A stretch of 64,000 bases of DNA from Halorarum salinum (GTDB lineage Archaea > Halobacteriota > Halobacteria > Halobacteriales > Haloferacaceae). This document shows, piece after piece, positions 32,769 to 41,013 of the stretch. The notes beneath the pieces are model-generated. The model did no database searches. It worked only from the letters and a program-made list of their open reading frames with translations, and was not told the origin of the DNA. Made by a program: the position numbers and the translations under genes. The stretch covers positions 1,426,001 through 1,490,000 of the forward strand of contig NZ_CP058579.1 in assembly GCF_013402875.1 (NCBI RefSeq), written 5' to 3'. The first letter of the stretch is position 1, and every line of letters starts with the position of its first letter.

Positions 32769-34079
32769 ATGTCAACCAGCCCCACTCGCGGGTACTGGCA
32801 GCGGTACCGTTCGATCCCGATCGTCTACCGGATCGGTGCGGCGTTCGTGCTCGGCTCGCTGTTCGGACTGCTCGTCGGGCAGCCGGCGACCCGACTCCAG
32901 CCCCTGGGGGACCTGTTCGTCAGGCTGCTGAGCATGCTCATCATCCCCATCGTCGTGTTCACGCTGGTGATGGGGGCCAGACGCCTCACCCCGAGCAACC
33001 TCGGGAAGATCGGCGGGCAGGTCGTCGTGCTGTACGCGATCACCTCCGCCGTCGCGGTCGCCATCGGCCTGGCGGTCGCGAACCTCATCAACCCCGGGAG
33101 CGGGCTCCAGCTCGGCGACGCCGAGGCGCAGACCGCCGAGGCGCCCGACATCGTCGAGGTGTTCCTCGGCATCGTGCCGGAGAACCCCATCGGCGCGATG
33201 GCGAGCGGGGACGTGCTCCCGACCATCTTCTTCGCGGTCGTGTTCGGGCTGGCGCTCGCGCTGGTCGAGCAGACGACCGACAGGGAGGACATCCGCAACG
33301 GCGTGGAGGCGTTCTACGACCTCGCGGAGGCGGGCGCCGAGGCGATGTTCAAGGTCGTCTGGGGCGTGATGGAGTACGGCGTCATCGGCGTGTTCGCGCT
33401 GATGGCGGCCGTGTTCGGCGAGGCCGGCGCCGACGCGCTCGTGCCGTTCGCGCTGCTCATCGTCACGCTCGCGCTGGCGGTGACGCTCCACATCGCAGTC
33501 GTCCACCTCGGCGGCATCGTCGCGCTGCTGGTCGGACAGTCGCCGATGGGCTTCCTCCGGGGCGCCCGGGACGCGCTCATCACCGCGCTCAGCATCCGCT
33601 CGTCCAGCGGGACGCTCCCGGTGACGATGTCGAACGCCGACGAGAACCTCCAGGTCGAGGAGGAGGTGTACAGCTTCTCGCTCCCGCTCGGCGCGACCAT
33701 CAACATGGACGGAACCGCGCTGTACCAGGGGGTAGCGGCGATATTTGCCGCTAACTTGGTCGGCGTCCAGCTCGGGCTCGCCGAGCAGTTCACCGTCGTC
33801 GCGGTCGCCGTGCTGGCGAGCGTCGGCGCGGCCGGCGTCCCCGGCACGGGGCTCATCATGCTGACGCTCGTGTTGACCCAGCTCGGACTCCCGCTGGAGG
33901 TCGTCGGCTTCGTCGCCGGCGTCGACCCCATCCTCGACCGGATGCGGACGATGACGAACATCAGCGGCGACCTCGCCGTGACGACGCTCGTCGCCAAGTG
34001 GAACGACGCCGTGGACTTCACGGGCGGGACGTGGGTCCCCGGCGGCGGGACCGAGGGGGTCGCCGCCGCGGACGACTAG
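32769..34079 (+). CDS. Dicarboxylate/amino acid:cation symporter (DAACS, GltP/GltT type)
   Basis: 436 aa polytopic membrane protein. Family hallmarks are in place: the HP1 serine motif SIRSSSGTLPVTM, LPLGATINMDGTALYQGVAA (NMDGT, TM7) and the HP2 region ASVGAAGVPGTGLIMLTLVL. These bind the substrate carboxylates and Na+ or H+. Typical substrates are glutamate, aspartate or C4-dicarboxylates. The ATG at 32769 is preferred over an upstream in-frame start because it is next to a TATA-like box and starts the family's N-terminus. Confidence 0.9.
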   Translation: MSTSPTRGYWQRYRSIPIVYRIGAAFVLGSLFGLLVGQPATRLQPLGDLFVRLLSMLIIPIVVFTLVMGARRLTPSNLGKIGGQVVVLYAITSAVAVAIGLAVANLINPGSGLQLGDAEAQTAEAPDIVEVFLGIVPENPIGAMASGDVLPTIFFAVVFGLALALVEQTTDREDIRNGVEAFYDLAEAGAEAMFKVVWGVMEYGVIGVFALMAAVFGEAGADALVPFALLIVTLALAVTLHIAVVHLGGIVALLVGQSPMGFLRGARDALITALSIRSSSGTLPVTMSNADENLQVEEEVYSFSLPLGATINMDGTALYQGVAAIFAANLVGVQLGLAEQFTVVAVAVLASVGAAGVPGTGLIMLTLVLTQLGLPLEVVGFVAGVDPILDRMRTMTNISGDLAVTTLVAKWNDAVDFTGGTWVPGGGTEGVAAADD

Positions 34080-34180
34080 GGCGAGTAGCCGGCGAACTGA
34101 CGGGACCGGCCCGTCGGGAGTTTCGAATCGCTTTCTCGACCGAGGATCGGTCAGGCTCGCGCACGGTCGACGGGCATCGG

Positions 34181-34486
34181 TCAGCCTTCCACGGGCCGGA
34201 GTCGGTCAACTGCCGTTCGCGCTCCACCGGACAGGCCGACGAGGAGTGTCGATAGCAGGAGGACGTAGATCAGGAACCAAGCGTAGTAACCGACGAGACG
34301 GACGAGGAAGCTGCCGCCCCATCGTGGATCGAGTTCGAAGAAGACGTGAAAGACGACGCGGAACACCGGGTCCAGCGGCTTTCCGATGGGATAGCTCAGC
34401 ACGTTGAAGATCCACAGCCCGACGAGTACCCCGGCGACGAGTAGGACGCGTCTGATGGGAAGGCTTCGCGTCCCTCCTGAGTTCAT
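34181..34486 (-). CDS. Small membrane protein, lower GC
   Basis: 101 aa with two or three hydrophobic segments (RRVLLVAGVLVGLWIFNVLS; GYYAWFLIYVLLLSTLLVGL) and the linker PLDPVFRVVFHVFFELDPRW. Codon use is visibly less GC-rich than in flanking genes, as in the neighbouring repeat region, hinting at a recently gained or relaxed segment. No family recognised. Confidence 0.55.
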   Translation of the reverse strand: MNSGGTRSLPIRRVLLVAGVLVGLWIFNVLSYPIGKPLDPVFRVVFHVFFELDPRWGGSFLVRLVGYYAWFLIYVLLLSTLLVGLSGGARTAVDRLRPVEG

Positions 34487-34728
34487 GTTCGACGGGGGTC
34501 ACCCGATATGAAGTGTCTTGTGGGATCGTTGCAGCACGTCGAAAAGTGCCAGGTGGCCAGATGATGTTTTAAACGGATCTGAGCGTATCGCTCTCGGCCT
34601 CCTGTTTCACTCGGCGCGCGGCGGCCGCGCTCCGCGCGGCCGCCCGTGCGAGGGACGAGCACCGTAGTGGAGTGAGCGGAGCGAACGGAACGAGAAGCAC
34701 GGTGGCTGCTCACGCGAGCGGAGTCGTT

Positions 34729-34836
34729 CGAAAGGCGCGAAGCGCCTTTCGTGATGCTGCCAGATTCCGCAGGAATCTGGCCGCTGACGGGAACTCCCCG
34801 AGTTCCCGTACTGACGAAAATCTTCGATTTTCGAAC
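34729..34836. repeat. Multi-hairpin repeat element, copy B
   Basis: Same architecture as 14306-14416. HP1: stem CGAAAGGCGC, loop GAA, identical (34729-34751). HP2: stem CAGATTCC, loop GCA (34761-34779). HP3: stem CGGGAACTC, loop CCC (34788-34808). HP4: stem CGAAAATC, loop TTC (34815-34833). Spacers TGATGCTGC and TACTGAC match copy A closely. The stems of HP2-HP4 differ from copy A on both sides in step. Confidence 0.75.
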
Positions 34837-35084
34837 CACGAGGGTGAGTTCCGAGGTACGGGAGGGTGAGGCTGCGGTGCGGCGGGCGGCCCCTTTCGGG
34901 AACTGCTCCCCGACGACTGTCCCGATTCCGGAGCCAATCGATACAGGGCTTTCGAGGACTGCTCCACGATGACTTGTTCAGTTCCGGGGTCATACGCGAC
35001 GAGTACGTCCCAGCCGTCCTCCGTCCCGTCGCCGACCCCGATTCGGACGAACCGAAACTACCGTTCCACGGCAACGCGGCGGGG

Positions 35085-35102
35085 CGAACAACCCATTTAA
35101 GC
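35085..35102 (+). promoter_or_regulatory. BRE/TATA-like promoter of the dgcN-dgcA-like pair
   Basis: CGAACAACCC followed by ATTTAAGC, the latter centred about 27 bases before the ATG at 35126. It predicts a leaderless transcript. Confidence 0.5.
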
Positions 35103-35125
35103 CCGCCGTGGCCCTTCCCCCGGAC

Positions 35126-36148
35126 ATGAGCGAACGGGTCGTCGTCCTCGCCCACGAGAAGTTCCCCGACCGGTCGAAGACCGCCAACGGCATCCTCAGG
35201 TACGGCGACCGGGAGGTCGTCGCCGTGCTCGACCGCGACCGAGCGGGCGAGCGCGTCCGCGACCACCTCCCGGACGTCCAGGACGCGCCAATCGTCGAGT
35301 CGTTCGGCGACGTCGACGGACCCGTCGACGAGTTCGTCGTCGGCATCGCGCCCATCGGCGGCGGCTTCGACGAGTCCTGGCGGCCGGACGTGCGGGCGGC
35401 CATCGAGGCCGGCTGCGACGTGACCGCCGGGCTCCACTACTTCCTGAACGAGGACGAGGAGTTCGCGACGCTCGCGGCCGAACGCGGGGTCACCCTGACG
35501 GACGTCCGGAAGCCCCACGAGGGGCTCACCGTGAGCGGCGCGCGCTCGGGCGAGGTGAGCGCCGACGTCGTGCTGACGGTCGGCACCGACTGCTCGGTCG
35601 GGAAGATGACCGCGACGATGGAGCTCGCGGACGCGGCCGAGGCGGCCGGCATCGACGCCTGCGTGATCCCCACGGGCCAGACCGGCATCATGGTCGAGGG
35701 GTGGGGGAACCCGGTCGACCGCGTCGTGTCGGACTTCACCGCCGGCGCCGTCGAGGAGATGATCCTCGAGAAGGGCGACGAGCACGACCTGCTGATCGTC
35801 GAGGGGCAGGCGAGCATCGTCCACCCGGCCTACTCGGCGGTCACCTGCGGCATCCTCCACGGCGCGATGCCCGACCGGCTGGTGCTGTGTCACGAGGCAG
35901 GACGCGAGGTCGTCCACGGCTACGAGGGGTTCGACCTGCCGCCCCTCGCGGAGTACGTCGACCTGTACGAGTCGCTCGCGGCGCCCGTCGAGGAGGCCGA
36001 GGTCGTCGGCGGCGCGCTGAACACGTCCGGGGTCGAGAACGACGCCGACGCGGAGGCCGCGGTCGCGGAGTTCGGCGAGGCCATCGACGCGCCGGCCGCG
36101 GACCTCGTCCGGTTCGGCGCCGCGGACCTCGTGGAGGCGATCCGGTGA
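35126..36148 (+). CDS. dgcN: DUF1611 protein, DgcN-like (D-glutamate N-acetyltransferase candidate)
   Basis: 340 aa. DUF1611 family: a Rossmann-like N-terminal domain (about 1-130) and a P-loop-like C-terminal domain with TVGTDCSVGKMTATMELADA (about residues 152-171) and PTGQTGIMVEGWGNPVDRVV. In marine bacteria and some haloarchaea the DUF1611 protein DgcN N-acetylates D-glutamate and the adjacent enolase-family DgcA racemises it. The overlap with just such an enolase gene supports this assignment. Older annotations call it an NAD-dependent epimerase or ATP-binding protein. Function inferred from context and family. Confidence 0.75.
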   Translation: MSERVVVLAHEKFPDRSKTANGILRYGDREVVAVLDRDRAGERVRDHLPDVQDAPIVESFGDVDGPVDEFVVGIAPIGGGFDESWRPDVRAAIEAGCDVTAGLHYFLNEDEEFATLAAERGVTLTDVRKPHEGLTVSGARSGEVSADVVLTVGTDCSVGKMTATMELADAAEAAGIDACVIPTGQTGIMVEGWGNPVDRVVSDFTAGAVEEMILEKGDEHDLLIVEGQASIVHPAYSAVTCGILHGAMPDRLVLCHEAGREVVHGYEGFDLPPLAEYVDLYESLAAPVEEAEVVGGALNTSGVENDADAEAAVAEFGEAIDAPAADLVRFGAADLVEAIR

Positions 36149-37185
36149 CGCTGTCGACCTCCTTCGAGCGGGTGTCGCTCCCGCTCGAACACGACTTCAC
36201 CATCTCGCGGGGGACACAGACCGAGGCCGAGAACGTGATCGTCCAGATCGAGGACGAAGGGGGGACGACCGGCGTCGGCGCCGCCGCGCCGTCGGCACAC
36301 TACGGCGAGACGGCCGACACCGTCGAGGCCGTGCTCCCGGACCTGCTCGCCGCCGTCGAGTCGGTCGACGACCCGCACGCGCTCGCCGAGGTCGAGCGCC
36401 GGACCCGCGAGGTGGTCGAGGACAACCCCGCCGCGCGCTGTGCGGTCAGCATCGCCCTGCACGACCTCGCCGCGAAGCGGCTCGGCGTCCCGCTCCACCG
36501 CCTCTGGGGGCTCGACCCGACGGACGTCCCGGAGAGTTCGTTCACAATCGGGCTGGACGAAATCGGAACGATGCGGGAGAAGACCCGTGAGGCGGTGGCG
36601 GCGGGCTACGGGACGCTGAAGCTGAAGCTCGGCACCGACCGCGACCGGGAGGTCGTCGAGGCGGTCCGCGAGGAGGCGCCCGACGCGACGATCCGCGTGG
36701 ACGCGAACGAGGCGTGGACGGCCCGCGAGACGGTGGCGAACAGCCGCTGGCTGGCCGACCTGGGCGTGGAGTTCATCGAACAGCCGGTTCCGGCCTCGGA
36801 CCCCGAGGGGCTGAAGTTCGCCTACGAGCGCTCGGAACTCCCCGTCGCGGCCGACGAATCCTGCGTCACGCTCGCGGACGTCCCCCGGATCGCGGATCGG
36901 TGTGACGTCGCGAACCTGAAGCTGATGAAGTGCGGCGGCCTGCTGGAGGCGAAACGGATGGTCCACGCGGCGCGGGCCCACGGGCTGGAGGTGATGCTCG
37001 GCTGCATGATCGAGTCGAACGCCGTCATCGCCGCCGGCTGCCAGCTCGCGCCGCTGCTCGACTACGCCGACCTCGACGGGAGCCTGCTGCTCGCCGAGGA
37101 CCCGTTCGACGGCGTCGCCATGCCGGCCGGGGAGATCGACCTGGCGGGGCAGACGCGGAACGGGACGGGCGCGGTCGAGAACTGA
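36145..37185 (+). CDS. dgcA: Enolase-superfamily dipeptide epimerase, DgcA-like (N-acetyl-D-glutamate racemase candidate)
   Basis: 346 aa from a GTG overlapping the dgcN stop (GTGA). The muconate-lactonizing/epimerase subgroup is recognised by the KxK motif TLKLKLGTDR (about residues 155-164), metal ligands in IRVDANEAWT, EFIEQPVP and VAADESC, and the second base lysine in NLKLMKCGG. Family members include L-Ala-D/L-Glu epimerase. Pairing with the DUF1611 protein suggests the N-acetyl-D-glutamate racemase role; L-Ala-D/L-Glu epimerase is the alternative. Confidence 0.82.
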   Translation: MTLSTSFERVSLPLEHDFTISRGTQTEAENVIVQIEDEGGTTGVGAAAPSAHYGETADTVEAVLPDLLAAVESVDDPHALAEVERRTREVVEDNPAARCAVSIALHDLAAKRLGVPLHRLWGLDPTDVPESSFTIGLDEIGTMREKTREAVAAGYGTLKLKLGTDRDREVVEAVREEAPDATIRVDANEAWTARETVANSRWLADLGVEFIEQPVPASDPEGLKFAYERSELPVAADESCVTLADVPRIADRCDVANLKLMKCGGLLEAKRMVHAARAHGLEVMLGCMIESNAVIAAGCQLAPLLDYADLDGSLLLAEDPFDGVAMPAGEIDLAGQTRNGTGAVEN

Positions 37186-37273
37186 GCGCGGACGGGCCCG
37201 GAGCGGTTCGAGGCTCGGGGGTTCGAGCGGATCGGACGATCAGAACGGGTCCGCAATCGGAGCCGCTCGGGAA

Positions 37274-37951
37274 TCAGAGCAGGTCGGGAAGCTCCGCCAG
37301 CGACCCCAGTCGGTGGTCCGGTTGAGGGTCCCCCGCGTTCGGGGGCCGCGAGTCCGCTTCGTGCGGGATCCACGCCGACGTGAGTCCGAGGTCGTTCGCC
37401 GGTCGAACGTCCTTCCGGAGGGAGTCACCGACCTTCAGCGTCCGTTCCGGCGCCGCGTCGAGCGCGGAGAGCGCCCGCTCGAGCGGCTCCGGATGGGGTT
37501 TCACGTGGTCGACGTCGCTCCCGTAGACGACGGCGTCGAACGCGTCGACGAGGCCCACGGCCGACAGTTTTACCGCGTGGGTCCGCTCCCGCCCGTTCGT
37601 CACCGCGCCGAGCGCGTACTCGTCCGACAGTTCGTGGACCACCTCCGCGCCCGGCAGCGGCGACACCGCGGCGTGGTCGAGCGCGTCGTCGTACGCCCGT
37701 GCGAGCGCCGTCGCGTCCGGGTCGACCCCGGCGTCGTCCCCCGCGACCCGGAAGATCCGGGCGAGGTACGCGAACTCGTCGGTCGATTCGGTGCCCGAAC
37801 GGGCGACGCGCTCTGCGGCCGTCTCGAACTCGTCCGCGGAGCAGAACCCGTCGACCGACGCGGCCTCGAACGTCCGGGCGAGCACCTCCTCCGTCGTCCG
37901 GTCGTGCGCCAGGAGCGTCAGGTCGACGTCGAACAGGACCGCGTCGTACAC
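37274..37951 (-). CDS. HAD-superfamily hydrolase
   Basis: 225 aa from a GTG at 37951. HAD motifs: I, LFDVDLTLLAHD (nucleophile Asp in DVDLT); II, GAVTNGRERTHAVK; III, KPHPEPLE; IV, KVGDSLRKDVRPANDLG. It has a helical cap (residues about 15-85) of subclass I and is probably a small-molecule phosphatase. Note DVDLT in place of the usual DxDGT. Its start is four bases from the stop of the inositol-monophosphatase-like gene, so they form one operon. Confidence 0.85.
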   Translation of the reverse strand: MYDAVLFDVDLTLLAHDRTTEEVLARTFEAASVDGFCSADEFETAAERVARSGTESTDEFAYLARIFRVAGDDAGVDPDATALARAYDDALDHAAVSPLPGAEVVHELSDEYALGAVTNGRERTHAVKLSAVGLVDAFDAVVYGSDVDHVKPHPEPLERALSALDAAPERTLKVGDSLRKDVRPANDLGLTSAWIPHEADSRPPNAGDPQPDHRLGSLAELPDLL

Positions 37952-37955
37952 GGGA

Positions 37956-38792
37956 TCATCCCTCGCTCGGTTCGGCTCCGGCGTCGGCCGTCGTCCCGGG
38001 ATCGACCGCGCCCGCCGCGATGTCCGCGAGCGAGCCGGCGAGCTCCGGCGTTCGACCCGCGACGTACCACTCCTCGCCCCGCTCGATCACGAGTCCCGCC
38101 TCCCCCGCGAGGAGTTCGCCGAACAGCTGTTCCTCCTCGTCGGGCCGGTAGCAGAGCGCGCCGTCCAGCGCCCCGCGGGCCAGCAGCCCCCAGTGGACGG
38201 TCGGGCTCCAGCTCTCGAGGCGTCGCTTGCAGGCGTCCTCGACCCCCTCGTTCAGCACCCGCGAGACCGCCGCACGTTCCTCGTGGAGTTTGACATCGTG
38301 GCCGACGACGGACATCACCGTCGCCTCGGGGACCGCCGCGCGGGACCCCCCCTCGTCCGGTTCGTTCGTCGCCAGCGGCCGGCCGTTGTACCGGACTCCG
38401 TCCGACCGGCGCGCCACGTACAGGTCGTCTGCGACGGGGACGTACGCGACGCCGAGTTCGGTGGTCCCGGCGCGCTCGACGGCGACCGCCGCGGCGAACG
38501 ACGGGAGCCCCGACTCGAAGTTGTTCGTCCCGTCGAGGGGGTCGATCACCCAGCGCCAGTCCGCGCTCCCCCCGTGGTGGCCCGACTCCTCGGCGTCGAG
38601 CTCGTGGGTCGGGAACCGGTCGGTCACCACGTCGAGCATCGCCGACTCGGACTCCCGGTCGGCGCTGGACTTGACGTCGTGCTCGAACCGCTCCACGGTC
38701 GTGTCGCCGGTCTCGAAGGCGACGCGGAGCCGCCGTCCGCCGGCGAGACACGCCTCGATCGCCGTCCGCTCGACCGCGTCGCGCTCGCTCAC
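37956..38792 (-). CDS. Inositol monophosphatase-family phosphatase
   Basis: 278 aa from a GTG at 38792. The lithium-sensitive phosphatase fold has DAEESGHHGG (metal-binding Glu), WVIDPLDGTNNFESGLPSFA (the DPxDGTxN core) and a C-terminal stretch in place of the usual WDxAAG (VHWGLLARGALDGALCYR then EEEQLFGELLAGEAG). The second motif is degenerate, so the substrate may differ from inositol phosphate or fructose bisphosphate. Co-operonic with the HAD gene that follows. Confidence 0.8.
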   Translation of the reverse strand: MSERDAVERTAIEACLAGGRRLRVAFETGDTTVERFEHDVKSSADRESESAMLDVVTDRFPTHELDAEESGHHGGSADWRWVIDPLDGTNNFESGLPSFAAAVAVERAGTTELGVAYVPVADDLYVARRSDGVRYNGRPLATNEPDEGGSRAAVPEATVMSVVGHDVKLHEERAAVSRVLNEGVEDACKRRLESWSPTVHWGLLARGALDGALCYRPDEEEQLFGELLAGEAGLVIERGEEWYVAGRTPELAGSLADIAAGAVDPGTTADAGAEPSEG

Positions 38793-38944
38793 GGGCCGGT
38801 CGCCTCCGGGGCGCGGTCGGCCGGGTCCGTTCGGCGGTCGCGGGCGTCCCCGCCGACGCGGGGACGTCCTTCCTGGAGGGGGGGTCCGTTGGTCACGAGG
38901 GACTGGTCACCCCCGGCCGGTTTAGTGGTTCGGGGTGCGGTCGG

Positions 38945-39979
38945 CTACTCCCACTCGACCTCCTGGACCCGGTCGGTGTCGCGCAGGATGAACGGGCCGA
39001 TGGAGAGGGTGTGTTTCGTCACCGTCGCGATGCGGAGCACGTACGCCAGCAGCACCATGAACGGGACGATCGCCACGGTCGCCGCCAGCGTGACGACGAG
39101 CGGGAGGAGCTGGACCCCGGCGAGGACGACCGACAGCCGGGTGGTGTCGACGAACGCGACCATCACGCCGGAGACGACGAGCGCGGGGACGGCGGCCCCG
39201 AGCACCGCGCGGGAGAGGCCGATGAGCTCCCACTGGAAGTAGAGCGTCTTGAAGTGCTCCCGGGCGGGCCCGAACAGTTCGAGCGTCTTGACCAGGCTCT
39301 CGAGGGAGTCCCGCGCGCCGTCCGACAGCTCCTCGTCGTACCGCTCGCCGATGTACCGTGCCGAGAACAGTTTCCAGGAGTAGTTGAAGTCGACCGCGGC
39401 CGAGACGACCTCGAACTGGCCGAACTCGGCCCCGTCGAGTTCGCTCGTGACCTGGTCGGCGTTCTCGGTGATGCTGTTCTCGAGGTCTGCCACCTCCGCG
39501 ACGAGGTCCTCGTCGGCGGAGTCGGCGACCGCGTCGCGGAACTCCTCGGCCCGCCGTCCGGCGATCTCCACGAGCCCCCGGAGGAGCTGTGCGGGACGGG
39601 CCGGGCTGACCGGCGAGCCGAGGACGTCGGCCACGTCCTCGCGGAACTCCATGGCGCCCTGCATCCGCTCGCGCTGGTCGCCGACGGCGCCGAGCTCCTG
39701 GGAGAGGACGAGCTGGTTCAGCGTGAGCACGAGCGTGACGCCGGTGATCGTCGCCGTGGTGAGCGCCTGGAACAGCGTGTCCACGGAGTCGCCCGAGCGG
39801 ATGGACGACATCACGTGGGGTAGCCCGTAGCCGGCGGCGAGGAACCCGAGGAACACGAGCGCGACGAACGCGCCGGTGACGAGCCATCTATCGGCCTCGA
39901 GCATGAACCAGAGCTTCCACCTGGACTCGGGAACGCGCCCGCGGAGGGTGTCGCTGGGCGCGTCGTCGCCGTCGGACAT
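38945..39979 (-). CDS. Haloarchaeal multi-pass membrane protein
   Basis: 344 aa from the ATG at 39979. Four or five hydrophobic segments: two near residues 28-50 and 70-95, two or three in 240-330 (AVPALVVSGVMVAFV, LLPLVVTLAATVAIVPFMVL). A long soluble, acidic region lies between them (residues 100-235, including QRERMQGAMEFREDVADVLG). I recognise no transporter family; similar proteins are conserved hypotheticals in haloarchaea. It lies 152 bases from the phosphatase operon and is followed upstream by the PspA-like gene. Confidence 0.65.
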   Translation of the reverse strand: MSDGDDAPSDTLRGRVPESRWKLWFMLEADRWLVTGAFVALVFLGFLAAGYGLPHVMSSIRSGDSVDTLFQALTTATITGVTLVLTLNQLVLSQELGAVGDQRERMQGAMEFREDVADVLGSPVSPARPAQLLRGLVEIAGRRAEEFRDAVADSADEDLVAEVADLENSITENADQVTSELDGAEFGQFEVVSAAVDFNYSWKLFSARYIGERYDEELSDGARDSLESLVKTLELFGPAREHFKTLYFQWELIGLSRAVLGAAVPALVVSGVMVAFVDTTRLSVVLAGVQLLPLVVTLAATVAIVPFMVLLAYVLRIATVTKHTLSIGPFILRDTDRVQEVEWE

Positions 39980-40097
39980 ACGTCGGTAGTCGTCGGCGAC
40001 CGGCAAAAACGTCCGGCCGGCGACGGCGCGGGCGACCCGCTCCACGGGCGGCTCCCCGTCCCTACCGCGTCTCACCCCGGGAGGCGAGTCGCCCGGG

Positions 40098-40925
40098 TTA
40101 GGAGGACTCGTCCTCCTCGTTCCGTAGCTCCTCGAGTTCCGCCTCGACCTCCTCGTCGGCGGGTTCGACGTCGCCGTCGGCCGCGACCGACTCCCGGCCG
40201 TCCGCTTCGGCCTCCGGTTCCGCGTCGCCCTTGCCGAGTTCGGCCTTCAGCGTGTCCAGTTCGGCGTCGACCTCCCGGTCGGTGCGCCCCGACGAGAGCT
40301 CGCGGTCGATGGCGTCCTCGTCCGAGAGCGCGTCCTCGAACGCGCCGGTCTCCTCCAGTTCGTCCATCGCCTGCGAGCGGGCCTCCATCTCCTCGGTGCG
40401 CTCCTCGGCGCGCTCGATGGACCGGCTCACGTCGGCCATCTCGTCGCCGACGCCGGTCATCGCCTCCGAGACGCGCGAGGACGCCTCGGCGGCCTCGTAG
40501 CGCGCCTTCATCGTCTCCTTCTTCGTCCGGAACTCGTCGATGCGGTTCTGCAGTTCGTCCTTCTTCTCGACGAGCTGGTCCTGGGTGTTCTGGAGGTCGG
40601 CGATCTGGCCCTCGAGGTCCTCGATCTGGTTCATCTTGGACTTCTTCTTCTCGAGCGCGCGCCGCGCGAGGTCCTCGCGGTCCTGCTGGACCGCCTCGCG
40701 GGCCTGCTCGTTGTGCTTCTCGACGTTCTCCTCCAGGCGGCGCTTCTGGATCTCCAGGCGCTTCTTCTGGGTCGTCAGGTCCGCGATGCCCTGTTTCACC
40801 TGCTGGAGTTCGTCGCGCATCTGCTCGTAGCTGTAATCGAGCGTCTCGGTCGGGTCCTCCGCCCGGTTCAGGATCGCGTTGAACTTCGAGCGGATGACGT
40901 AGGACGCACGAGAGAGGATTCCCAT
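40098..40925 (-). CDS. PspA/Vipp1 (IM30)-family membrane-stress protein
   Basis: 275 aa. Almost entirely coiled coil from residue 25 to about 200: MGILSRASYVIRSKFNAILN, then heptads through KKRLEIQKRRLEENVEKHNE and AEASSRVSEAMTGVGDEMAD. Family members polymerise on membranes and repair leaks. The N-terminal amphipathic helix that binds lipid is visible. The tail (about 215-275) is acidic and low-complexity, a haloarchaeal elaboration. No psp regulator is adjacent. The start at 40925 is preferred to a longer frame. Confidence 0.85.
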   Translation of the reverse strand: MGILSRASYVIRSKFNAILNRAEDPTETLDYSYEQMRDELQQVKQGIADLTTQKKRLEIQKRRLEENVEKHNEQAREAVQQDREDLARRALEKKKSKMNQIEDLEGQIADLQNTQDQLVEKKDELQNRIDEFRTKKETMKARYEAAEASSRVSEAMTGVGDEMADVSRSIERAEERTEEMEARSQAMDELEETGAFEDALSDEDAIDRELSSGRTDREVDAELDTLKAELGKGDAEPEAEADGRESVAADGDVEPADEEVEAELEELRNEEDESS

Positions 40926-41013
40926 GGTCGGCTTTGGCGAGTGCGCCGTATAAATCTCACCCGGGTTACGAATCGTCGCCACCGTTTTCGCGCGCCGAGT
41001 CCGAGTCGTGACC

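Larger units (their letters stand above)
34487..35125. other. Intergenic region with multi-hairpin repeat copy B
   Basis: 639 bases without a supported gene. It contains a GC hairpin (stem CGGCCGCGC, 34622-34642), G/A-rich GAGCGGAGCGAACGGAACGAG text, the multi-hairpin repeat (34729-34836), and further sequence up to the promoter of the following gene. Several 60-120-residue open frames cross it on both strands; they trace the repeat and show no family similarity. Confidence 0.6.

Noticed and set aside
34672-34972. Several 65-118-codon frames in repeat copy B
   Set aside because: All depend on the hairpin element sequence; no start context, no family similarity, and stems vary so as to keep pairing rather than protein sequence.
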